Source: CAYMUR01 sp964393615
GTDB taxonomy: Bacteria > Planctomycetota > Planctomycetia > Pirellulales > Pirellulaceae
Length of the DNA: 39,538 nucleotides
Assembly (NCBI GenBank): GCA_964393615.1
Contig: CAYMUR010000046.1
Location: forward strand, 1-39,538
Direction of reading: 5' to 3'
The position numbers and the translations under genes were made by a program. A model generated the notes under the pieces. The model worked only from the letters and a program-made list of their open reading frames with translations, was not told the origin of the DNA and did not search any database. Positions 16,281 to 23,016 of this stretch are shown piece after piece; the stretch's first letter is position 1; the number at the start of each line of letters is the position of its first letter.

Positions 16281-17018
16281 TTAATGCCAGCTGCGGTCGG
16301 CCAGTGCTTCTTTTTCACGATGGCTCAGGGCTGCAATGCTTTGTTCCAGCACGAGGCGATAATATTCCAGGCGCACGTCTGCTTCATCCAACTGACCACC
16401 GAAAGTTCGTTTTTCGTCCAGGTAGATTAACGGGACGGGAAGCTCTGTTACCTGTAGGCCGGCTGCCGAAGCCTGTACCCATAATTCCAATGGCATGGCG
16501 TATCCAGGTTCGGTCAGTGGCAGTGGTTTCAAACTGGAAACGCGATATGCTTTGAATCCACAAAAGGCGTCAGTAATATCCAATGATAATCGTTTATTAA
16601 TTTCCGCAGTGAGCATTCGATTAATGCGTTCACGTTCTACGGGGGGCAGGTCACCATTGACAAAAGGCCGAAGATAACGGCTTCCCGAGACAATGTCCGT
16701 TTTGCGGCAGGCCTTCACAAAATCGGGGATCAATTGTGGCTCGTGTTGTCCGTCACAGTCAATGGTCACCAGGATATTGTAATCGTGGGACATGGCATAT
16801 TGAAACGCAGAAATCAACGCCGCCCCGTAGCCGCGATTTTGTGAATGCGTCACGAGTTGTATGTCGTCCCGCGCTGCCAATAGAGCGGACGTGCCGTCAT
16901 CGGAACCGTCGTCAATCACCAGCACGTGCTGGCTGTAATGTTTTACTTTATCGAGCACTGCATTGACAAACGTAACTTCGTTGTAAACAGGCAGTGCAGT
17001 AAGGAAATGATCGTTCAT
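16281..17018 (-). CDS. Family 2 glycosyltransferase (dolichol/polyprenyl-phosphate sugar synthase type)
   Basis: A 245-residue GT2 enzyme with the GT-A fold, probably transferring a sugar from a nucleotide sugar to polyprenyl phosphate or to an envelope glycan. Seen are the start LTALPVYNEVTFV, the nucleotide-binding VLVIDDGSDDGT, QNRGYGAAL, and the metal-binding DCDGQHEP. GSRYLRPFVNGDLPP and DAFCGFKAYR also match the DPM1-like subgroup. No C-terminal membrane helices are present. The frame extends two codons upstream to a TTG, but ATG 17016-17018 is preferred; a Shine-Dalgarno is not visible. The BshC-like gene lies about 200 bases downstream on the same strand, and pabA starts divergently about 215 bases upstream. 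The sugar and acceptor are not determinable. Confidence 0.9.
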   Translation of the reverse strand: MNDHFLTALPVYNEVTFVNAVLDKVKHYSQHVLVIDDGSDDGTSALLAARDDIQLVTHSQNRGYGAALISAFQYAMSHDYNILVTIDCDGQHEPQLIPDFVKACRKTDIVSGSRYLRPFVNGDLPPVERERINRMLTAEINKRLSLDITDAFCGFKAYRVSSLKPLPLTEPGYAMPLELWVQASAAGLQVTELPVPLIYLDEKRTFGGQLDEADVRLEYYRLVLEQSIAALSHREKEALADRSWH

Positions 17019-17234
17019 AATCAAAACAGTGCTTACCGAAGACGACAGTTCGTGGTACTCCAGTTTTTGGTTTGTAGAAACCTTTCTTTGTATTGTAAAC
17101 GGCTCATCTCACGGGTCAATAACTTCTATTCACATTTGCCAGAGACTTGTTGGCTAAAATTGGCTATGATAAAGGTCTAGGGAAAATGCGATGACACTAT
17201 GCAATATATTGGCAGCCAAAATGGGCCACCTGCG

Positions 17235-17843
17235 ATGATTCTGGTGATCGACAACTACGATTCATTTACCTATAACCTGGTGCAGCGTTTGGGCGAAATT
17301 GATCCCGCTTTGGACATTCGGGTCATTAGGAATGACCAGATTTCACCGGATGAAGCCGCAGCATTGTGTCCCAGCCATTTGATCATCTCGCCCGGACCAT
17401 GTACGCCAAATGAAGCGGGTATCTCGGTCGAATGCGCGCAACGCTTTGCCGGGCAGATTCCTGTTCTAGGAGTTTGCTTGGGCCATCAGTCAATCGGTCA
17501 AGCGAACGGATCGACAATTGTCGCAGCCAAGCGACTGATGCATGGCAAAACGGACGATATTTATCACGATGGTACCGGACTGTTTGAGGGGCTTCCCAGT
17601 CCTTTGACTGCAACCCGTTACCACAGTTTGGTGATTCAGCCCGACACCTTACCGGATCAGTTCGTGATGAATGCCTGGTGTAATGCACCAGATGGATCGT
17701 GCGAAATCATGGGTATCCGCCATCTTGATTATCCATTGATTGGTCTCCAATTTCACCCAGAAAGTTTTCTGACGGAACTTGGGCCCGAGTTATTGCACAG
17801 ATTTATACAGATTCAATGGCCCACGAAGTCAGCTCAATCATGA
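17235..17843 (+). CDS. pabA: Glutamine amidotransferase component of aminodeoxychorismate/anthranilate synthase
   Basis: A 202-residue class I glutamine amidotransferase that supplies ammonia to chorismate for p-aminobenzoate (folate) or anthranilate (tryptophan) synthesis. The catalytic triad is Cys81 in GVCLGHQ with His174 and Glu176 in FHPES, and LIISPGPCTPNEAG is the family oxyanion/ISPGP motif. PabA and TrpG are not distinguishable by sequence alone, and no pabB, trpE or trpD is beside it, so a dual-use subunit is possible. Start at ATG 17235 matches the family (MILVIDNYDSFTYN); an ATG at 17199 would add 12 residues. The stop overlaps the moeA start in ATGA (17840-17843), so the two genes are translationally coupled. 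Confidence 0.9.
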   Translation: MILVIDNYDSFTYNLVQRLGEIDPALDIRVIRNDQISPDEAAALCPSHLIISPGPCTPNEAGISVECAQRFAGQIPVLGVCLGHQSIGQANGSTIVAAKRLMHGKTDDIYHDGTGLFEGLPSPLTATRYHSLVIQPDTLPDQFVMNAWCNAPDGSCEIMGIRHLDYPLIGLQFHPESFLTELGPELLHRFIQIQWPTKSAQS

Positions 17844-19054
17844 TTTCTGTTGACGATGCCTTGCGTTATGTGTTGGCCCACGCCCATGTTCGTTCTACGA
17901 CGGTCGTGCCGCTCGCTGATGCATGTGGCTCGGTGTTGGCCGAGAATGTGACCAGTGACGTCGATTCGCCCCCTCATGACAAATCTTTGGTGGATGGCTA
18001 TGCAGTACGCGTTGATGATCTGAAGTCCTTGCCAATGTCATTGACGATTCTAGAAGAAGTGACTGCTGGCTTGGTTCCACAATGTGAAGTGACACCCGGT
18101 ACGGCAACTTGCCTGATGACTGGTGCGCCGGTACCTCGTGGAGCGGACGCAGTAGTGATGCTGGAGTCAACAACACGCATTGATCGTTCCAAGGTACGGA
18201 TTGACCAGGCAGATCTGGTGAAAGGTGGCCATATTCTGCGTCAGGCTACCTCGCTACGTCGAGGGAATAGGGTTCTTCAACGCGGAACATTGCTACGGCC
18301 GATTGAAATTGGCATTCTGGCAGAGGTTGGCCGTACAGAGGTTGAAGTCCAGTCGCTTCCCCGGGTTGCCATCGTGGCGACCGGCAACGAACTGGTGGCT
18401 CCCGACGAGATTCCCCAGCCTGGTCAGATTCGAAACAGCAACGCTCCCATGTTGTGTGCGTTGGCTAGAGCAGCCGGCGCGACTTCTGTTGATCTGGGCA
18501 TTGGCCGTGACGACAAGGCAGACTTACGTTCACGTGTTCTGCAAGGTCTCGATCATGACCTGCTCGTGTTGTCAGGTGGCGTTTCAGCGGGAGTGCTGGA
18601 CCTTGTTCCTGGTGTTTTGCGGGATTGTGGAGTGCGCGAGGTGTTTCATAAAGTCAATTTGAAGCCAGGAAAACCGCTTTGGTTTGGTGTTGTCCCCTCA
18701 GTGGACCAACCTGAAAGGCTGGTGTTTGGCTTGCCTGGCAACCCCGTTAGCAGCCTGGTCTGTTTCGAACTGTTTGTGCGACCGGCCATTCAGGTGATTT
18801 CTGGAAAAAATCATCCCGGAGAACTATGTTTGCAAAGTGCCAAACTGGCGGTGGACCAGCATCATCGAGGACAACGGCAAACGTTCATGCCTGCACGTGT
18901 TGTGTCAGGAGAGACCGGCCAGGAAGTCGAGCCGTTGGCCTGGCACGGTTCAGCGGATCTGGCCAGGTTGTCAGTGGCCAACTGTCTCATAATGTTCCCG
19001 GCTGGAGATGCCAGTTACCTTGCCGGTGACCCGGTCGAGATATTGCTACTTTAA
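17840..19054 (+). CDS. moeA: Molybdopterin molybdenumtransferase MoeA
   Basis: A 404-residue MoeA, the enzyme that inserts molybdate into adenylated molybdopterin in molybdenum-cofactor synthesis. Seen are the N-terminal domain (VDDALRYVLAHA), SPPHDKSLVDGYAV, MTGAPVPRGADAVVMLE, and GNELVAPDEIPQPGQIRNSN. The MoaB/MogA-like domain follows with LSGGVSAGVLDLVP and FGLPGNPVSSLVCFELF, and then the C-terminal beta domain. Length and domain order are normal. The frame is open 8 codons further upstream, but the ATG at 17840 is chosen because it overlaps the pabA stop (ATGA) and gives the standard N-terminus MISVDDAL. No other Mo-cofactor genes are in the window. Confidence 0.95.
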   Translation: MISVDDALRYVLAHAHVRSTTVVPLADACGSVLAENVTSDVDSPPHDKSLVDGYAVRVDDLKSLPMSLTILEEVTAGLVPQCEVTPGTATCLMTGAPVPRGADAVVMLESTTRIDRSKVRIDQADLVKGGHILRQATSLRRGNRVLQRGTLLRPIEIGILAEVGRTEVEVQSLPRVAIVATGNELVAPDEIPQPGQIRNSNAPMLCALARAAGATSVDLGIGRDDKADLRSRVLQGLDHDLLVLSGGVSAGVLDLVPGVLRDCGVREVFHKVNLKPGKPLWFGVVPSVDQPERLVFGLPGNPVSSLVCFELFVRPAIQVISGKNHPGELCLQSAKLAVDQHHRGQRQTFMPARVVSGETGQEVEPLAWHGSADLARLSVANCLIMFPAGDASYLAGDPVEILLL

Positions 19055-19418
19055 ATATTGCGCCGTCGGGAAGTGTGGAGTGTGTGTTTCCAGTATCTTT
19101 CCGTCGTGACAAGAATGATTCTGTGGCGTGCCACCGGAAAAAAGGGAGATAGGTACAACCATGGAAAAGTCATGGATGGCGTCGACGGTCAGGCCCATTG
19201 GGAATTATTAACAAATTCAAACTTCTCTGGTGTTGGCAAGAAACTGAATAGTCCGCTAGCATTAGCAAGCCTGTTGGCTCAACGGGTTGTGGCGTTGGAA
19301 GCCGAATTTTCAAATGGATTGTGGTTTTCCACCAGCAGCTTTTGTTCTACAAGATGCTCACAGTCATGATGCCTTGCGCAGTCAACCGACATAGGCTTCA
19401 CCGTCGCGACTGACTAAC
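19055..19418. other. Intergenic region between moeA and lnt
   Basis: About 364 bases. A frame of about 100 codons from a TTG at 19058 has no ribosome site and no recognisable protein character. I see no RNA gene, promoter or terminator that I can support. Confidence 0.5.
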
Positions 19419-21161
19419 ATGTGGTCCATGCTCTATGATGCGAAAATAGCAGATCGACAGCACCTTCACCCATTGCAGCGTCACGCCTGCTTGGTGTTGG
19501 GAATGACCAGTGCGCTGTTGCTTTGGGCCTCTTTTCCGCCACTCGGGTGGTCCTGGTTGGCCTGGGTAGCCCCGATGTCATGGGTGTTTCTCATTCGAAT
19601 ACCAAAGCTGGGTGGGCGGCATCCCTTTCGTATCTTGTGGTTGGTTGGTTTTGTCCACTGGTTACTGGTCGTGCATTGGGTTCGCTTGCCACATTGGTCG
19701 ACATATTTCGGTTGGCTGGCGTTGGCGACGTACCTGGCATGTTATCTCCCGTTATTTGTTGCCCTGGCCCGATTGGCGGTCCATCGGTTTCACTTTTCAG
19801 TTCTCATTGCGGCTCCGGTTGTCTGGACTGGCCTGGAATTGTTACGTGGATATCTACTAACGGGTTTTTCGATGGCGTTGTTAGCACACACACAAATGGA
19901 ATCCATAAGACTCATTCAGATCTCGGACCTTACTGGAGCTTATGGTGTAAGTTTCCTGGTGATGTTTGTCGCAGCTGGTTTGACAAGGATGATTCCCATC
20001 GGGTCGGGGAAGCTGGTGTGGTGGCCACTGTTGTGCGTGTTGGCCGTGGTTGCAGGGGTTCTGGGCTATGGCACGTCACGCCTGGTGGTGCAAGAGGGAG
20101 AAAAACAATCCGGGGTCCGTGTTGCCTTGGTTCAAGGTTCTGTGGACGTAACTTTTGACAAGTACGATCCGATAAAAGCGGTGGATCACTATCTCAGTTT
20201 GTCCTGTGATGCATTGACGCACAATCCTGCATTGGATGTTATTGTCTGGCCCGAATCGATGTGTACTTTTCTTGCGCCGTTGGTGACCTACGACGAAAAT
20301 TTACCAGTCACGCAAGAAGCCCGAGATTGGGCAGATAAGAACAAGAAAAAGTTTCTTCAGCGGGTGCAGTTGTTAATTGATCAACATCGCCAGGCTCAGA
20401 AAATCTCTACGGTGAGGGAACCGCATGATCTACCGTCGTTCATTGTTTGCTCAGGGACCGTTCGGTTGGGTCAGGATTGGCAGCATTACAACACCAGCTT
20501 ACTGATTGGACCGGCTGGCAACATTGAAGCACGTTATGACAAAATGCATCCTGTAATGTTTGGCGAGTATTTACCGCTGGGCGATTGGTTTCCGTGGCTC
20601 TATCAACTGACGCCCCTGGGTGCCGGACTATCGACCGGTTCTGCGGCGGTTGCTTTTCCGGTAGAGGATTTGACGTTTTGTCCCAGTATTTGTTTCGAAT
20701 CGACCGTGCCACACTTGATTCGTCAGCAGGTGATGGAACTGACTCGCAATGGTTCGCCACCCGACGTGTTAGTGAATCTGACCAATGATGGTTGGTTTTG
20801 GGGTTCCAGCGAATTAGACCTGCATTTGGCTTGTGGAGTGTTTCGTGCCGTGGAGAACCGTTTGCCAATGTTGATTGCTGCCAATACGGGTTTTTCGGCT
20901 TGGATTGATACGAATGGCCAGATTCGGCAACGTGGGCCGCGTCGAGATACGGGAGTTGTCATATCCCAGGTCATGGCACAGCCGCAAACCAGTATTTACC
21001 GGACGGAGGGAGATTTTTTTGCTGGAACTTGTTTGCTGGCCAGTTTGCTGCTATTGGTTTGGGCGGGGATTCTGTGGCTCGCTTCCTGCCGGCAGCCCCC
21101 ATTTTCTTGGGAGGGCGTATTCCTGTCTAGGGATGCTGGAATTCGGCCAAATTTGGACTGA
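19419..21161 (+). CDS. lnt: Apolipoprotein N-acyltransferase
   Basis: A 580-residue Lnt, which adds the third acyl chain to the N-terminal cysteine of lipoproteins at the inner membrane. The N-terminal ~220 residues form about six membrane helices, followed by a periplasmic nitrilase-like domain from about residue 232 and a last helix near residue 540. The catalytic triad is readable: Glu279 in VWPES, Lys375 in YDKMHPVMFGEYLP and Cys425 in ICFEST, matching Glu267, Lys335 and Cys387 of E. coli Lnt. It is longer than E. coli Lnt (512) through a roughly 40-residue hydrophilic insertion around residues 285-345. The start ATG lacks a clear ribosome site. The enzyme could act on the lipoprotein encoded at 9703-10206. 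Confidence 0.93.
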   Translation: MWSMLYDAKIADRQHLHPLQRHACLVLGMTSALLLWASFPPLGWSWLAWVAPMSWVFLIRIPKLGGRHPFRILWLVGFVHWLLVVHWVRLPHWSTYFGWLALATYLACYLPLFVALARLAVHRFHFSVLIAAPVVWTGLELLRGYLLTGFSMALLAHTQMESIRLIQISDLTGAYGVSFLVMFVAAGLTRMIPIGSGKLVWWPLLCVLAVVAGVLGYGTSRLVVQEGEKQSGVRVALVQGSVDVTFDKYDPIKAVDHYLSLSCDALTHNPALDVIVWPESMCTFLAPLVTYDENLPVTQEARDWADKNKKKFLQRVQLLIDQHRQAQKISTVREPHDLPSFIVCSGTVRLGQDWQHYNTSLLIGPAGNIEARYDKMHPVMFGEYLPLGDWFPWLYQLTPLGAGLSTGSAAVAFPVEDLTFCPSICFESTVPHLIRQQVMELTRNGSPPDVLVNLTNDGWFWGSSELDLHLACGVFRAVENRLPMLIAANTGFSAWIDTNGQIRQRGPRRDTGVVISQVMAQPQTSIYRTEGDFFAGTCLLASLLLLVWAGILWLASCRQPPFSWEGVFLSRDAGIRPNLD

Positions 21162-21496
21162 ATCAGCGGATATTCCCCTTTTTTGGTCTTCACCGACGAA
21201 AAAAATGTGGCGATTGGGCAGGATGCATGTGATGACGGGCGGTCATAAGTGGTATATACGTCATGTCCGTTACAAGCACATGGCCGACAGGCCCTGTTCT
21301 TGCCCATAATCAGCATTTCATTGACATAATGAAATAGCTGAAATTATACTTAGAGTATGTAGGGTTGCTATGGCTAGGGCGTCTGTCTGCAGAGTGTGGC
21401 AGCAACCTTTTGGATTTCATCATGTTTCTTTCTAAGGTCGGTAGATACGAAGAAGGCTGGACAACTTAGGTTGTCAAATGCAAAGGAATAGAGGAC
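21162..21496. other. Intergenic region with promoter/operator candidate
   Basis: About 335 bases between lnt and the coiled-coil gene. It holds a 12-bp palindrome overlapping a good promoter (21311-21350). The transcript would have a leader of about 140 bases in which I see no further structure worth calling. Confidence 0.6.
21311..21350 (+). promoter_or_regulatory. Sigma70-like promoter overlapped by a palindrome
   Basis: TTGACA (21321-21326), an 18-base spacer and TATACT (21345-21350) form a near-consensus promoter towards the coiled-coil gene. A palindrome CAGCATTTCATT gacat AATGAAATaGCTG (21311-21340; 12 pairs, one bulged A) covers the -35 box and much of the spacer, the expected place for a repressor operator. 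In RNA it would lie upstream of the start point, so a DNA-binding role is the simpler reading. Confidence 0.6.
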
Positions 21497-22348
21497 ATGA
21501 ACCTTTTGGGTAAGATTTTGACGGGACTCATTCTAGTAATGAGTATCTTTTTTCTTGGGTTTGCGATTGCCGTGTACGCAACGCACCGCAATTGGAACGA
21601 TCTGGTCAACAATTCGACAGCGACCGCTGACAAACCGCTTGGTTTAAAAAGCCAGTTGAGGGATGCTGCGGATGAAGGTGAGCGACTGAAGAACGAGCTT
21701 GATACTTCTGAAACCAAGCTGGCGATGGAACGGGCAGCACGTCGGATGGCGCTGGCTCGACTAGAGTCGGAGCGACAACAACTCCAGGATCAACTACGTC
21801 AAAGCGAAGCGGAAAATGTGCAATTGGTAGAACAGGAGCGTCAAGCAACGGCTACCCTGCAAACTGCCCAGGAGAACTTGGGACGACTCAAGGATGAAGT
21901 GGAAAATTTACGTGATGAAATTCGTGTGGCCCAAAAAGATCGCGACTCGCAGTTCGAAAAAGTTGTCCAGAAGACTGACTTGTACAATCAGGCTCAAAGC
22001 AAGATTGACGGACTGCAGAATCGTGTCGACCAGCTGACCGAGAGAATTGGTCGTCAGGCAGCCGTACTCGACAAGAACAGCCTCACTGAGTTTGATCCGG
22101 TGATCGACATTCCACCGCGTTTGGAAGGTGTCGTTTTGGACGTGAATAGCCGAGATTTGATCGAAATCTCTGTCGGTTCGGATGATGGCTTGCGCAAGGG
22201 GCACGAGCTCGAAATTTCCCGTGGTGATAAATATCTTGGTCGGATTGTGATCGTTGATGCGTTTCCCAAACGCGCTGTTGGCGAGATCGTTCCGGAACTT
22301 CGTAAAGGTCGAATTCGGAGGGGCGATCGTGTCTTCACCAAAGTCTGA
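21497..22348 (+). CDS. Membrane-anchored coiled-coil protein with C-terminal beta domain
   Basis: A 283-residue protein with one N-terminal membrane helix (about residues 7-28, ILTGLILVMSIFFLGFAIAV), a long coiled coil (about residues 48-190, rich in Glu, Gln, Arg and Lys with Leu heptads) and a compact beta-rich C-terminal domain. The latter includes PRLEGVVLDVN, DLIEISVGSDDGLRKGHELEI and RKGRIRRGDRVF. The layout, with anchor, coiled coil and terminal beta domain, recalls MreC and the C-terminal domain of FlgT-like proteins, but I cannot assign either. A promoter with an overlapping palindrome lies about 150 bases upstream, and AAAGGA is 9 bases before the ATG. The gene overlaps by 20 bases with a 73-residue membrane protein, so the two are probably made together and may form a complex. 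Confidence 0.8.
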   Translation: MNLLGKILTGLILVMSIFFLGFAIAVYATHRNWNDLVNNSTATADKPLGLKSQLRDAADEGERLKNELDTSETKLAMERAARRMALARLESERQQLQDQLRQSEAENVQLVEQERQATATLQTAQENLGRLKDEVENLRDEIRVAQKDRDSQFEKVVQKTDLYNQAQSKIDGLQNRVDQLTERIGRQAAVLDKNSLTEFDPVIDIPPRLEGVVLDVNSRDLIEISVGSDDGLRKGHELEISRGDKYLGRIVIVDAFPKRAVGEIVPELRKGRIRRGDRVFTKV

Positions 22349-22550
22349 ATCAGCCGGTCGTGACGCGAATTCCAAGCCGCGTTCCAATGTTTACACGGTG
22401 ATGCTTTTTATTTCCTTAATTGCTGTCATCACAGCCTGTATCCTGCTCTTTCTTGAATTAGGGCGGTTTGGCGACTTTCCCTACTGGAAAACGAGCAGCA
22501 TTGAGAGCACTCTCGTATCTCCGGTATTCTGCCATGCGACGTGGCTATAA
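22329..22550 (+). CDS. Small single-helix membrane protein, GTG start
   Basis: A 73-residue protein starting at GTG 22329, within the end of the preceding gene (20-base overlap, different frame). GGAGGGG (22317-22323) stands 5 bases before the GTG, which fixes the start well despite the rare codon. The first ~22 residues are polar and basic (MSSPKSESAGRDANSKPR), followed by one membrane helix (YTVMLFISLIAVITACILLFL is its span, about residues 24-44) and a short tail with FGDFPYW. I recall similar small proteins in other planctomycetes beside the same coiled-coil gene, but cannot name a function. Topology suggests an N-in helix. It is likely a partner or accessory of the coiled-coil membrane protein. 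Confidence 0.8.
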   Translation: MSSPKSESAGRDANSKPRSNVYTVMLFISLIAVITACILLFLELGRFGDFPYWKTSSIESTLVSPVFCHATWL

Positions 22551-23016
22551 ATTAGCCGTTTTCTTGACGGTTGTATGATTACCTTTTTGATCTTGCGATG
22601 GGCCCCTCGTGCTCTTCTGGCAGGTGGATGCTTGTTGGTGGATCCAAAAATTGGTAAACTACGGCTGTGTCACGAGGTTTTCTGGGAGGGAGTCGCGTGC
22701 CTGGCATCACATCGCATGTCATGACGGTTAGCAAGTTGTGCTACTGGTTGGCGGCCTTTCGTAATCAACATGGAATGATAACGTCCGCGCACTAACGATA
22801 ACGTCCGCCCACTAACAACGTCCGCCCACTAACAAGGGATTGCAGATTTGCCGGCTTTGACAGGCCGAAGGTGTTTTTTCAAGTGGCTGAGCTTGGTTGC
22901 TGGACTGTGTAGACTGAGCCGAAGCCTTTGCTGACAAAGGGCATGCAAAATAGAGGATGATGCATTCAATAGTGACCAACATGGAAGCTTGAAAACTTAT
23001 TTGAGAGGAATGACTT
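22551..23016. other. Intergenic region upstream of gyrA
   Basis: About 466 bases without a supported gene. It contains a three-copy tandem repeat (22777-22833). No good promoter is recognised, although gyrA must be expressed from here or by read-through. Confidence 0.5.
22777..22833. repeat. Three tandem copies of a 20/17-base unit upstream of gyrA
   Basis: gataacgtccgcgcactaac (22777-22796), gataacgtccgcccactaac (22797-22816) and aacgtccgcccactaac (22817-22833, lacking the first three bases) are head to tail. The second and third copies are identical over their common length. Confidence 0.92.

Noticed and set aside
19058..19369. 103-codon frame after moeA
   Set aside because: It starts at TTG, has no ribosome site, and shows no domain or membrane segment.
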